Made by a program: the position numbers and the translations under genes | Part shown: piece after piece, positions 49,495 through 58,934 of the stretch | Numbering within the stretch: position 1 is the first letter of the stretch | Layout: each line of letters opens with the position of its first letter | DNA from: Burkholderia sp. Bp9143 | Lineage (GTDB): Bacteria; Pseudomonadota; Gammaproteobacteria; Burkholderiales; Burkholderiaceae | Length of the DNA stretch: 64,000 nucleotides | Direction of reading: 5' to 3' | Assembly: GCF_003853645.1 (NCBI RefSeq) | Contig: NZ_QTPO01000020.1 | Coordinates: 62,001 to 126,000, forward strand | The notes under the pieces: model-generated | The model's database searches: none | What the model saw: the letters and a program-made list of their open reading frames with translations, nothing else | What the model was told of the DNA's origin: nothing

Positions 49495-52400
49495 ATGGCA
49501 AGCACGACTCTCGGCGTCAAAGTCGACGACCTTCTCCGCTCGCGCCTGAAAGACGCGGCAGCGCGTCTCGAGCGCACCCCCCACTGGCTGATCAAGCAGG
49601 CGATCTTCGCGTATCTCGAGCGGATCGAGCACGGCCAGTTGCCGCCCGAGCTGTCGGGCAGCAGCGGCGTGACGGAGCTCGCCGACGGTCAGGCGACGGA
49701 CGGCGACGACGACAACTCGCCGCATCCGTTCCTCGAGTTCGCACAGAACGTGCAGCCGCAATCGGTGCTGCGCGCGGCGATCACGGCCGCGTATCGCCGC
49801 CCCGAGCCGGAATGCGTGCCGTTCCTGCTCGGCCAGGCACGCCTGCCGGCCAATCTGCAGGCCGACGCGCAGGCGCTCGCGACGACGCTCGTCGAGGCGC
49901 TGCGCGAGAAGAGCTCGGGCGGCGGCGTCGAAGGGCTGATCCACGAGTTCTCGCTGTCGAGCCAGGAAGGCGTCGCGCTGATGTGTCTGGCCGAAGCGCT
50001 GCTGCGCATTCCCGATCGCGCGACGCGCGACGCGCTGATCCGCGACAAGATCAGCAAGGGCGACTGGCGCTCGCACGTCGGCCACGCGCCGTCGCTGTTC
50101 GTGAACGCGGCGACCTGGGGGCTGATGATCACCGGCAAGCTCGTGACGACCAACAGCGAAGCTGGCCTGTCGTCGGCACTCACGCGCCTGATCGGCCGCG
50201 GCGGCGAGCCGCTGATCCGCAAGGGCGTCGACATGGCGATGCGCCTGATGGGCGAGCAGTTCGTCACAGGCGAGACGATTTCCGAAGCGCTGGCCAACAG
50301 CCGCAAGTACGAAGCGCGCGGCTTCCGCTACTCGTACGACATGCTCGGCGAAGCGGCGACGACCGAAGAGGACGCGCAGCGTTACTACGCATCGTACGAA
50401 CAGGCGATCCACGCGATCGGCAAGGCAGCCGGCGGCCGCGGCATCTACGAAGGCCCGGGCATCTCGATCAAGCTGTCGGCACTGCACGCGCGCTACTCGC
50501 GCTCGCAGCAGGACCGCACGATGAGCGAGCTGCTGCCGCGCGTGCGCGCGCTCGCGCTGCTCGCGCGCCGCTACGACATCGGCCTGAACATCGACGCGGA
50601 AGAAGCCGACCGTCTCGAACTGTCGCTCGACCTGCTCGAGGCGCTGTGCTTCGATCCGGAGCTCGCAGGCTGGAACGGCATCGGCTTCGTCGTGCAGGGC
50701 TACCAGAAGCGCTGCCCGTTCGTGATCGACTACCTGATCGACCTCGCGCGCCGCAGCCGTCACCGCCTGATGATCCGCCTGGTCAAGGGCGCGTACTGGG
50801 ATACCGAAATCAAGCGTGCGCAGGTCGATGGCCTCGAAGGCTATCCGGTCTACACGCGCAAGATCTACACGGACGTGTCGTACCTCGCGTGCGCGAAGAA
50901 GCTGCTCGCTGCACCGGATGCCGTCTACCCGCAGTTCGCGACGCACAACGCGTACACGCTGGCCGCGATCTATCACCTGGCCGGCCAGAACTACTACCCG
51001 GGCCAGTACGAATTCCAGTGCCTGCACGGGATGGGCGAGCCGCTGTACGAGGAAGTCACGGGCCGCGACAAGCTGAACCGTCCGTGCCGCGTGTACGCGC
51101 CGGTCGGCACGCATGAAACGCTGCTCGCGTACCTGGTGCGCCGTCTGCTCGAGAACGGCGCGAACACGTCGTTCGTGAACCGCATCGCCGACAAGACGGT
51201 GTCGGTGAAGGAACTGGTCGCCGATCCGGTCGACGAGGCGTCGAAGGTCGTGCCGCTCGGCGCGCCGCACGCGAAGATCCCGCTGCCGCGCCACCTGTAC
51301 GGCGACGAGCGTCCCAACTCGATGGGCCTCGACCTGTCGAACGAACACCGCCTCGCGTCGCTGTCGTCCGCGCTGCTAGCGAGCGCGCACCATCCGTGGC
51401 GCGCGGTGCCGATGCTCGCCGACGACGCGCTCGCCGACGCCCCGGCGCGCGACGTGCGCAACCCGGCCGACCAGCGCGACCTGGTCGGCACGGTGAGCGA
51501 AGCGACGGCCGAACACGTGAGCGCGGCGCTCGCGCACGCGGTGGCTGCCGCGCCGATCTGGCAGGCGACGCCGGTCGATGCGCGTGCCGACTGCCTGGTG
51601 CGCGCAGCCGACCTGCTCGAAGCGCAGATGCACACGCTAATGGGCCTGATCGTGCGCGAAGCCGGCAAATCGCTGCCGAACGCGATCGCCGAGATCCGCG
51701 AAGCCGTCGACTTCCTGCGCTACTACGCGGCGCAGATTCGCGACGAATTCTCGAACGACACACACCGTCCGCTCGGCCCCGTGGTTTGTATCAGCCCGTG
51801 GAACTTCCCGCTCGCGATCTTCATGGGCCAGGTGGCCGCTGCGCTCGCGGCCGGCAACACGGTGCTCGCGAAGCCGGCCGAACAGACGCCGCTGATCGCC
51901 GCGCAAGCCGTGCGCCTGCTGCGCGAGGCCGGCGTGCCGGCCGGCGCGGTGCAGCTGCTGCCGGGCACCGGCGAGACCGTTGGCGCGGCGCTGGTGGCCG
52001 ATCCGCGTACCCGCGCGGTGATGTTCACCGGCTCGACCGAAGTCGCGCGCCTGATCAACAAGACGCTGTCCGCGCGCCTCGATCCGGACGGCAAGCCGAT
52101 TCCGCTGATCGCCGAAACGGGCGGCCAGAACGCGATGATCGTCGACTCGTCGGCGCTCGCGGAGCAGGTCGTCGCGGACGTGATGCAGTCGTCGTTCGAC
52201 TCGGCTGGTCAACGGTGTTCGGCGCTGCGCGTTCTGTGTCTGCAGGACGATGTCGCGGACCGCACGCTGACGATGCTGAAGGGCGCGATGCACGAGCTGG
52301 CGCTCGGCAACCCGGACCGGCTGTCGACCGACGTCGGCCCGGTGATCGACGGCGAAGCGAAGCAGACGATCGACACGCACGTCGCGACGATGAAGGACAA

Positions 52401-53427
52401 GGGCCACACGGTCACGCAACTGCCGTCGCCCGATGCATGCGCGCACGGCACGTTCGTGCCGCCGACGCTGATCGAGATCGGCAGCATCGACGAGCTCAAG
52501 CGTGAAGTGTTTGGCCCCGTGCTGCACGTCGTGCGCTATCGCCGCAGCCAGCTCGACAAGCTGCTCGAGCAGATCCGCGCGACGGGTTACGGCCTGACGC
52601 TCGGCATCCACACGCGGATCGACGAGACGATCGCGCACGTGATCTCGAACGCGCACGTCGGCAACATCTACGTGAACCGCAACGTGATCGGCGCGGTGGT
52701 GGGCGTGCAGCCGTTCGGCGGCGAAGGGCTGTCGGGCACGGGCCCGAAGGCCGGCGGCGCGCTGTACCTGCAGCGCCTGCTCGCGACGCGTCCGTCGGGC
52801 CTGCCGCGTTCGCTCGCGCAGACGCTGATCGCGGACGGCGCGGTCGATGGCGAACAGCGCGGCAACCCGGCGGCAGCGCTCATCGCGCTGCGCGACTGGC
52901 TGATCGAGCAGCGCGAGCCGGCACTGGCCGCACGCTGCGACGGTTATCTGGCGCAGGTGCCGGCCGGTGCGACCGCGGTGCTGACCGGGCCGACGGGCGA
53001 GCGAAACACGTATACACTCGGCCCGCGCGGCACGGTGCTGTGTGTCGCGGCGACGCCGGGCGGCGCGCGCGCGCAGTTCGCGGCGGTGCTGGCGACGGGC
53101 AACCGCGCGCTGTTCGCCGGTGCGGCGGGCGAGGCACTGGTGGCCGCGCTGCCCGCTGCGCTGAAGGCGCATGCGGCCGTGCGCAAGCAGGCCGACGCGC
53201 CGTTCGACGCGGTGCTGTTCGAAGGCGACAGCGACGAACTGCAGACGCTCGTGAAGGACGTCGCGCAGCGGCCGGGCCCGATCGTGTCGGTGCAGGGCGT
53301 GTCGGCGGGCGCGTTCGAGAACGCCGATGTGGAGGACTATGCGCTCGAGCGACTGCTGACCGAGCGCTCGGTCAGCGTGAACACGGCCGCGGCGGGCGGC
53401 AATGCAAATTTGATGACGATCGGCTGA
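49495..53427 (+). CDS. putA: Trifunctional PutA: repressor, proline dehydrogenase and P5C dehydrogenase
   Basis: A 1310-residue protein that oxidises proline to glutamate and represses its own gene when proline is absent. Residues 1-47 are a ribbon-helix-helix DNA-binding domain (TTLGVKVDDLLRSRLKDAA). The FAD-dependent proline dehydrogenase barrel follows (GISIKLSALHARY, LNIDAEEADRLELS, RLVKGAYWDTEIKRAQ). The aldehyde dehydrogenase part has the catalytic cysteine in DSAGQRCSALR and the glutamate in IAETGGQNAM. A C-terminal ALDH-like domain ends GGNANLMTIG, as in long PutA proteins. ATG 49495 is the family start; the open frame to 49384 covers the operator region. Autoregulation through the five GTTGCA sites is inferred. 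Confidence 0.97.
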   Translation: MASTTLGVKVDDLLRSRLKDAAARLERTPHWLIKQAIFAYLERIEHGQLPPELSGSSGVTELADGQATDGDDDNSPHPFLEFAQNVQPQSVLRAAITAAYRRPEPECVPFLLGQARLPANLQADAQALATTLVEALREKSSGGGVEGLIHEFSLSSQEGVALMCLAEALLRIPDRATRDALIRDKISKGDWRSHVGHAPSLFVNAATWGLMITGKLVTTNSEAGLSSALTRLIGRGGEPLIRKGVDMAMRLMGEQFVTGETISEALANSRKYEARGFRYSYDMLGEAATTEEDAQRYYASYEQAIHAIGKAAGGRGIYEGPGISIKLSALHARYSRSQQDRTMSELLPRVRALALLARRYDIGLNIDAEEADRLELSLDLLEALCFDPELAGWNGIGFVVQGYQKRCPFVIDYLIDLARRSRHRLMIRLVKGAYWDTEIKRAQVDGLEGYPVYTRKIYTDVSYLACAKKLLAAPDAVYPQFATHNAYTLAAIYHLAGQNYYPGQYEFQCLHGMGEPLYEEVTGRDKLNRPCRVYAPVGTHETLLAYLVRRLLENGANTSFVNRIADKTVSVKELVADPVDEASKVVPLGAPHAKIPLPRHLYGDERPNSMGLDLSNEHRLASLSSALLASAHHPWRAVPMLADDALADAPARDVRNPADQRDLVGTVSEATAEHVSAALAHAVAAAPIWQATPVDARADCLVRAADLLEAQMHTLMGLIVREAGKSLPNAIAEIREAVDFLRYYAAQIRDEFSNDTHRPLGPVVCISPWNFPLAIFMGQVAAALAAGNTVLAKPAEQTPLIAAQAVRLLREAGVPAGAVQLLPGTGETVGAALVADPRTRAVMFTGSTEVARLINKTLSARLDPDGKPIPLIAETGGQNAMIVDSSALAEQVVADVMQSSFDSAGQRCSALRVLCLQDDVADRTLTMLKGAMHELALGNPDRLSTDVGPVIDGEAKQTIDTHVATMKDKGHTVTQLPSPDACAHGTFVPPTLIEIGSIDELKREVFGPVLHVVRYRRSQLDKLLEQIRATGYGLTLGIHTRIDETIAHVISNAHVGNIYVNRNVIGAVVGVQPFGGEGLSGTGPKAGGALYLQRLLATRPSGLPRSLAQTLIADGAVDGEQRGNPAAALIALRDWLIEQREPALAARCDGYLAQVPAGATAVLTGPTGERNTYTLGPRGTVLCVAATPGGARAQFAAVLATGNRALFAGAAGEALVAALPAALKAHAAVRKQADAPFDAVLFEGDSDELQTLVKDVAQRPGPIVSVQGVSAGAFENADVEDYALERLLTERSVSVNTAAAGGNANLMTIG

Positions 53428-53511
53428 CCATCCTTGCCGTTCGGATCAAACAAAGGATGCGGCAAGGCGATCCCGAAGCCGCTCCATTTACCCTGGTACC
53501 AAGGAGATGCT

Positions 53512-54651
53512 ATGCAACACACGATGAAAAAGCTGGCAGGCGCGACGTTCGTCGCTGTCATGTCGCTGGCGGGGACGGCCCATGCGGACGACGTGAAGAT
53601 CGGTTACGCAGGGCCGATGACGGGCGCCCAGGCTCACTACGGCAAGGATATGCAGAACGGGATCGCGCTCGCGCTGGAAGACTTCAACGCGACCAACCCG
53701 AAGATCGGCGGCAAGCCGGTGAAGTTCGTGCTCGAGACGCAGGACGACCAGGCTGACCCGCGCACCGGCACGACGGTCGCGCAGAAGCTCGTCGACGACG
53801 GCATCAAGGGCATGCTCGGCCACTTCAACTCGGGCACGACGATTCCCGCCTCGCGCATTTATGCGAACGCCGGCATTCCGGAAATCGCGATGGCGACGGC
53901 ACCGGAATACACGCAGCAGGGTTACAAGACGACCTTCCGCATGATGACGTCCGACACGCAGCAGGGCTCGGTGGCGGGCACCTTCGCGTCGAAGGATCTC
54001 GGCATGAAGAAGATCGCTATCGTCGACGACCGCACGGCCTACGGCCAGGGTCTCGCCGACCAGTTCGAGAAGGCCGCGAAGGCCGGCGGCGCGACGATCG
54101 TCGACCGTGAATTCACGAACGACAAGGCCGTCGACTTCAAGGCGATCCTGACCAAGCTGAAGGCGGCGAAGCCGGATCTCGTCTACTACGGCGGCGCGGA
54201 TTCGCAGGCCGCACCGATGGTCAAGCAGATGAAGACGCTCGGCATCACCGCACCGCTGATGAGCGGCGAAATGGTGAAGACGCCGACGTTCCTGAAGATC
54301 GCGGGCAACGCGGCCGACGGCACGATCGCATCGCTGGCAGGCCTTCCGCTGGAAGAAATGCCGGGCGGCAAGACCTACGCCGACAAGTACAAGAAGCGCT
54401 TCGGCGAAGACGTGCAAACGTACTCGCCGTACGCGTACGACGGCGCGATGGCGATGCTCAACGCGATGAAGAAGGCCGATTCGACCGATCCGGCGAAGTA
54501 CCTGTCGGTGCTCGCGAAGACCGACATGGCCGGCGTCACGTCGTCGCACGTCGCGTACGACGCGAAGGGCGACCTGAAGAACGGCGGCATCACGATGTAC
54601 AAGGTCGAGAAGGGCGAGTGGAAGCCGCTGAAGAGCATCGGCGGCAAGTAA
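53512..54651 (+). CDS. Liv-type substrate-binding protein, orphan, downstream of putA
   Basis: A 379-residue secreted receptor: signal peptide to AHA near residue 25, then a Peripla_BP_6 fold starting VKIGYAGPMTGAQAHYGKDMQNG, very like the LivJ/LivK group. ATG 53512 follows CAAGGAGATGCT. It is 84 bp after putA in the same direction and ends at a bidirectional terminator. No permease or ATPase is adjacent, so it must use a transport core encoded elsewhere, perhaps one of the Liv clusters at 16.5 or 22.4 kb. Position suggests a ligand related to proline or glutamate metabolism, but the family usually binds leucine, isoleucine and valine. Confidence 0.88.
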   Translation: MQHTMKKLAGATFVAVMSLAGTAHADDVKIGYAGPMTGAQAHYGKDMQNGIALALEDFNATNPKIGGKPVKFVLETQDDQADPRTGTTVAQKLVDDGIKGMLGHFNSGTTIPASRIYANAGIPEIAMATAPEYTQQGYKTTFRMMTSDTQQGSVAGTFASKDLGMKKIAIVDDRTAYGQGLADQFEKAAKAGGATIVDREFTNDKAVDFKAILTKLKAAKPDLVYYGGADSQAAPMVKQMKTLGITAPLMSGEMVKTPTFLKIAGNAADGTIASLAGLPLEEMPGGKTYADKYKKRFGEDVQTYSPYAYDGAMAMLNAMKKADSTDPAKYLSVLAKTDMAGVTSSHVAYDAKGDLKNGGITMYKVEKGEWKPLKSIGGK

Positions 54652-54704
54652 GCATGGCGTGAGCCGCGGACGACGTCGCAATGCGTCGTCTCGCGCATCA
54701 TGTG

Positions 54705-54740
54705 AAAAAGCCACCGGGCCGTCGGGTCCGGTGGCTTTTT
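54705..54740. terminator. Bidirectional terminator between the orphan binding protein and the AMP ligase
   Basis: AAAAAGCCACCGG (54705-54717) pairs perfectly with CCGGTGGCTTTTT (54728-54740) around a 10-nt loop. The A-run on one side and T-run on the other let it work for both converging genes. Confidence 0.9.
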
Positions 54741-54754
54741 CTTTGGCTTCGGCG

Positions 54755-56263
54755 CTACTCGCGCCGCAGGCGCAACAGGAACTTCTGCAGCTTGCCGGTC
54801 GGCGTGCGCGGCAGCGTTTCCGCGAACACGAATTCGCGCGGGATCTTGTACGCGGCGAGCCGCTCGCCGCAGAACGCGCGCAGCGCATCCCCATCGGGCG
54901 CGGCGCCCGCGCGCAGCACGACATGCGCGACGACCGTCTCGCCCCAGGCCGGATGCGGCGTGCCGACGACGGCCGCTTCCGCGATGCCCGGATGCGCACC
55001 GAGCACGTCCTCCACTTCCTTCGAATAGACGTTCTCGCCGCCCGTCACGATCATGTCCTTCAGCCGGTCGACGATGAACAGATAGCCATCCTCATCGATC
55101 CGCGCGATGTCGCCGGTGCGATACCAGCCGTCCGGCGCGAACGCGGCGCGTGTCGCGGCCGCGTCGTCGAGATAGCCGAGCATCATGCTGTCGGCCTTCA
55201 GCCAGATCTCGCCGATGTCGCCCGGTTGCGCGTCGACACCGTCGAGCCGCACGACCCTCAGGTCGACGCCGGGGCCGCCCTGGCGGCCAATCGAGCCAGC
55301 CTTCGCGATCTGCTCGTCCGGATACAGCGTGGTGCCGGCCGGCCCCGTTTCCGTCATTCCGTACACCTGGAAGAACGCGTTGCTGCGATACGCACGCGTG
55401 AGCCGTTCGGCCTGCGCGGCGCCGATCGGGCCGCCGCCGTACAGCCACGCGCGCACGCTCGACAGGTCGAACGCGGCGAAGCCGTCGATCGTGTCGAGCG
55501 GCAGCGTATACGACACCGGCGCGCCGAAATACAGCGTCACGCGTTCGCGCTCGACGGCCTGCAGGAAGCGCAGCGGATGGTATTCGCGCAGCAGCACGAC
55601 GGTGCCGCCCGCGTACAGCGTGCCGCCGAACCAGTTGTTTAGCGGCGACGAATGCCAGATCGGCATCGCCATCAGCGTGCGCTCGTTGCGGCCGATGCCG
55701 GTCGCGAGCGCCGCCTGCATCGCGGCAAGCGTCACGGTGCGGTGGCTGTGCACACAGCCTTTCGGGCGGCCGGTCGTGCCGGACGTGTACAGGATCTGCG
55801 CGATGTCGCCGTCGGCCGGCTCGATACCTGCGACGCCGTCCATCGCCGCGCGCATCGCGTCGAAGTTCGGCACGCCGGCGGCGTCGCCTTCGGTGACGAG
55901 CCGCCGCACCGGATGGATCACGCGCGCCAGCACCGGCGCGAGCGCCGCGTCGAACAGGAGCACCTTGCTGCCGCTGTGCTCGAGCACGTAGTCGACTTCC
56001 GGCGCCTGCAGCTTGTGGTTGATCGGCACGAACGCGGCGCCGATCCGCCACGCGCCGAACATCAGATCGACGAACGCGGGCGTGTTCAGGCACATCGCGG
56101 CGACGCGGTCGCCGGCCGCGACGCCGAGCGCGCTCAGCACGGCCGCCGCGCGGTGCGAGCGCTCGCGCGCGGCGGCGTAGGTGATCGTCGTGTCGTCGTG
56201 GATCAGGAACGGCTTGTCGGGCGTCGCGCGGGCGGCGCGGTCGAGGGCGGCGACGAGGTTCAT
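54755..56263 (-). CDS. AMP-forming acyl-CoA synthetase
   Basis: A 502-residue ANL-superfamily ligase. Motifs: ILYTSGTTGRPKGCVHSH, YGMTETGPAGT, the hinge motif RLKDMIVTGGENVYSKEVE and the C-terminal catalytic lysine in TPTGKLQKFLL. It is a soluble cytosolic enzyme, shorter than the ligase at 41.8 kb. ATG 56263 starts 48 bp after the acyl-CoA dehydrogenase gene read in the same direction, so ligase and dehydrogenase probably form an operon that degrades a carboxylic acid by activation and first oxidation. The divergent TetR gene at 58038 may control it. The substrate is unknown. Confidence 0.87.
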   Translation of the reverse strand: MNLVAALDRAARATPDKPFLIHDDTTITYAAARERSHRAAAVLSALGVAAGDRVAAMCLNTPAFVDLMFGAWRIGAAFVPINHKLQAPEVDYVLEHSGSKVLLFDAALAPVLARVIHPVRRLVTEGDAAGVPNFDAMRAAMDGVAGIEPADGDIAQILYTSGTTGRPKGCVHSHRTVTLAAMQAALATGIGRNERTLMAMPIWHSSPLNNWFGGTLYAGGTVVLLREYHPLRFLQAVERERVTLYFGAPVSYTLPLDTIDGFAAFDLSSVRAWLYGGGPIGAAQAERLTRAYRSNAFFQVYGMTETGPAGTTLYPDEQIAKAGSIGRQGGPGVDLRVVRLDGVDAQPGDIGEIWLKADSMMLGYLDDAAATRAAFAPDGWYRTGDIARIDEDGYLFIVDRLKDMIVTGGENVYSKEVEDVLGAHPGIAEAAVVGTPHPAWGETVVAHVVLRAGAAPDGDALRAFCGERLAAYKIPREFVFAETLPRTPTGKLQKFLLRLRRE

Positions 56264-56311
56264 CGGGGCTCCGGGCAGGGCGGGCGTGGCGAACGAGCGG
56301 ACGGCCGGGCG

Positions 56312-57964
56312 TCAGGCCGGGTACGCACGCTGCAGCAGCGCGGCGACGTCGAGCGCGCGCGGATCGAAACCACCCGCGATGCGGCCCCAGTCGGGCGCGG
56401 CGAGCCGCGTCGCGACGAACGCGTCGGCGACGGCCGCGGGCGCGTCACGTCGCAGCAGGCACGCCTGTGCGACGAGCGCGAGCCGTTGCGCGAACACGCG
56501 GGCCGACGCCTCGAGCGTGTCGGCGGGCGCCGCGAGCTTCGCGCGCAGCGCGTCGAGTGCCGCGCGGATGCGCGGTTCGCCCGCGCCGAGGTCGACCAGT
56601 TCGGCGAGCAGCGCGGCAGCCGCGTCGGGCTCGCGCGACACCGCGCGCAGCACGTCGAGGCACATCACGTTGCCGGAGCCTTCCCAGATCGAGTTGACCG
56701 GCGCTTCGCGGAACAGTCGCGCGATCGGACCGTCGTCGACGTAACCGTTGCCGCCGAACACTTCCATGACCTCGCCGGTCAGCTCGACCGCGCGCTTGCA
56801 GACCCAGAACTTCGCGGCGGGCGTGACGATCCGCTTCCACGCGCGTTCGAGCGGCGAGTTGTCGCGTTCGAACGCGTCGGCGAGGCGCATCGCGAGCGCG
56901 AGCGCGGCCTCGCTTTCGAGCGCGAGATCGGCGAGCACGGTGCGCATCAGCGGCTGCTCGGCAAGCGCGCGGCCGAACGCGTGGCGCTGGCGCGTGTACG
57001 CGATCGCCTGCACGACGCCCTGGCGCAGCATCGCCGCGCTGCCGAGCACGCAACTCAGTCGCGTGTAGGTGGCCATCTCGATGATGGTCGGAATCCCGCG
57101 GCCTTCGTCGCCGAGCATGATCCCCCATGCGTCGTTCAGCTCGATCTCGCTGCTCGAGTTGCTGCGGTTGCCGACCTTGTCCTTCAGCCGCTGGATCTCG
57201 ACCGCGTTCTTCGTGCCGTCGGGTCGCCAGCGCGGCACGTAGAAGCACGACGGGTTGCCCGCTTCGGTGCGCGCGACGACCAGGTGTGCATCGCACATCG
57301 GTGCGGAGAAGAACCATTTGTGGCCGCGCAGCCGGTATTCGCCGCCGCGCCCGCCCGCGCCGACCGCGGTCGCCAGCGTCGTGTTCGCGCGCACGTCGGA
57401 GCCGCCCTGTTTCTCGGTCATCCCCATGCCGAACCAGATCGAGCGCTTGTCGGCGACCGGCACGTCGCGCGGATCGTAGTCGTCGCTGTACAGCTTGTCG
57501 CGCAGCAGGTCCCACAGCGCGGGCTCCTTCTGCAGCACCGGAATCGCGGCCTGCGTCATCGTCGCCGGGCACAGCGTGCCGGCCTCGATCTGGCCGTGCA
57601 GGTAGAAGCCGGCCGCGTTCGCGGCCCAGCGGCCGGGGCGCGTGTCGCGGAACGCGAGCGACACGAAGCCCTCGTTGCGGTACATGCCGAGCAGCGTGTG
57701 CCACGCCGGATGGAAGTCGACGCGGTCGATGCGCCGGCCGCGCCGGTCGAACGCGTTCAGTTCCGGCGTGTGGCGGTTCGCCTCGTCGGCGAGTTGCGCG
57801 GTGTCGGCGCTGCCGAGCCGCGCACCGTACGCGTCGAGCCGCGGCACGGCCCAGTCGGCGCCCGCGCGGGCAAGTGCCTCGCGCAGCGCGACGTCGGTGG
57901 CGAAGAGGTTATAGTCGACCAGTTCGTCGAACTGGTTCGTGACGGCATGGGTCGATTCGGTCAT
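56312..57964 (-). CDS. AidB-type acyl-CoA dehydrogenase
   Basis: A 550-residue flavoprotein, longer than ordinary acyl-CoA dehydrogenases (about 385) and close to E. coli AidB in length. Seen: GMTEKQGGSDVRANTT, LRGHKWFFSAPMCDAHLV, RHAFGRALAEQPLMR and EVFGGNGYVDDGPIARLFREAPVNSIWEGSGNV, where AidB proteins carry the same catalytic region, followed by an extra C-terminal domain. AidB binds DNA and FAD and is tied to alkylation response; in a ligase operon a catabolic acyl-CoA role is equally likely. ATG 57964 is 73 bp from the divergent TetR start. Confidence 0.85.
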   Translation of the reverse strand: MTESTHAVTNQFDELVDYNLFATDVALREALARAGADWAVPRLDAYGARLGSADTAQLADEANRHTPELNAFDRRGRRIDRVDFHPAWHTLLGMYRNEGFVSLAFRDTRPGRWAANAAGFYLHGQIEAGTLCPATMTQAAIPVLQKEPALWDLLRDKLYSDDYDPRDVPVADKRSIWFGMGMTEKQGGSDVRANTTLATAVGAGGRGGEYRLRGHKWFFSAPMCDAHLVVARTEAGNPSCFYVPRWRPDGTKNAVEIQRLKDKVGNRSNSSSEIELNDAWGIMLGDEGRGIPTIIEMATYTRLSCVLGSAAMLRQGVVQAIAYTRQRHAFGRALAEQPLMRTVLADLALESEAALALAMRLADAFERDNSPLERAWKRIVTPAAKFWVCKRAVELTGEVMEVFGGNGYVDDGPIARLFREAPVNSIWEGSGNVMCLDVLRAVSREPDAAAALLAELVDLGAGEPRIRAALDALRAKLAAPADTLEASARVFAQRLALVAQACLLRRDAPAAVADAFVATRLAAPDWGRIAGGFDPRALDVAALLQRAYPA

Positions 57965-58037
57965 CGGGCTGTCTCCGGTCTCGTGCGTCGCGGTCTGCCG
58001 GTCAAATGCGTTTCCGCTGAATTTCAGAGTAGCAAAT

Positions 58038-58706
58038 ATGCCGCCGCGACATGTTCAGGTTCCGGCGCCGCCCGGCCAGCCGGCGGCGCAACCCGCGCCC
58101 GCGCTGCGCCGCCGGCCGCGCCAGTCGCGCGCGCAGGCCACGTCCGAGGCGCTCCAGCAGGCATTCGTTCAGCTTTTGCTCGAGCGCGGCTACGCGAAGG
58201 CGACGATTCGCGAGATTGCGGCCGTCGCGGGCGTGAGCATCGGCACCTTCTACGAATACTTCGGCGACAAGCAGAGCCTCGCCGCGCTGTGCATCCACCG
58301 GCGCGTGCTGGCGCTGGCCGACCGGCTGCGCGACGCGGCGCACGGGCTGCGCGGCGTGCCGCGCGCCGAACTCGCGGCCGCGCTCGTCGACCTGCAGGTC
58401 AACGCGATCGGCGCCGACGCCGCGCTGTGGAGCGCATTCTTCGCGCTGGAGCGGCAGGTGTCGCCGCTCGCCGCGTACCGCCGGCATTACGACGCCTATG
58501 TCGCGCTGTGGCGCGACGCGCTCGCGCAGGCCGCCGATCCGCCGCCGGCCGGGCGGCTCGACGGGATCGCCCGGATGGCGCATACGGTCTGCTACGGCGG
58601 CGTGTCTCAGGCGCTGCTCACGCTTGGGCCCGCGCTGGACTTCGATGCGTTGCGCGGCGAGTTGCTGGCCGTGCTGAGCGGCTATCTGGCGGCCGCGGGC
58701 GGGTGA
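58038..58706 (+). CDS. TetR-family transcriptional regulator
   Basis: A 222-residue repressor-type protein. Residues 1-35 are a Pro/Gln/Ala-rich and then Arg-rich extension; the TetR helix-turn-helix is at about 38-80 (LLLERGYAKATIREIAAVAGVSIGTFYEYF); the rest is the helical ligand-binding dimer domain. ATG 58038 lies 73 bp from the divergent acyl-CoA dehydrogenase gene, so the operator is probably in that gap and the ligand may be the CoA ester they process. This is inferred from arrangement. The 228-bp gap after it holds nothing notable apart from an AT-richer stretch around 58725-58870. Confidence 0.87.
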   Translation: MPPRHVQVPAPPGQPAAQPAPALRRRPRQSRAQATSEALQQAFVQLLLERGYAKATIREIAAVAGVSIGTFYEYFGDKQSLAALCIHRRVLALADRLRDAAHGLRGVPRAELAAALVDLQVNAIGADAALWSAFFALERQVSPLAAYRRHYDAYVALWRDALAQAADPPPAGRLDGIARMAHTVCYGGVSQALLTLGPALDFDALRGELLAVLSGYLAAAGG

Positions 58707-58934
58707 CGCGTGGCGTGGCCGTGCGCCCCCCAGTGAAAATGCCTGATGCGCATGCGTTGCCGGCCATACGGTCTTGGCGTTGAGCCCTTCATACGGCCAA
58801 TCATGAGAAAAATGCATGGCCTCCATGACGAAGTTTCGATTGTCCGCCGATATTGGCTCGGGCTAAATCATCCTGCATGAGGCGGGCCGCGCGCGTCGCG
58901 TGGGCCGGCCCGAAGGAAATCAGAAGGAGGATTC

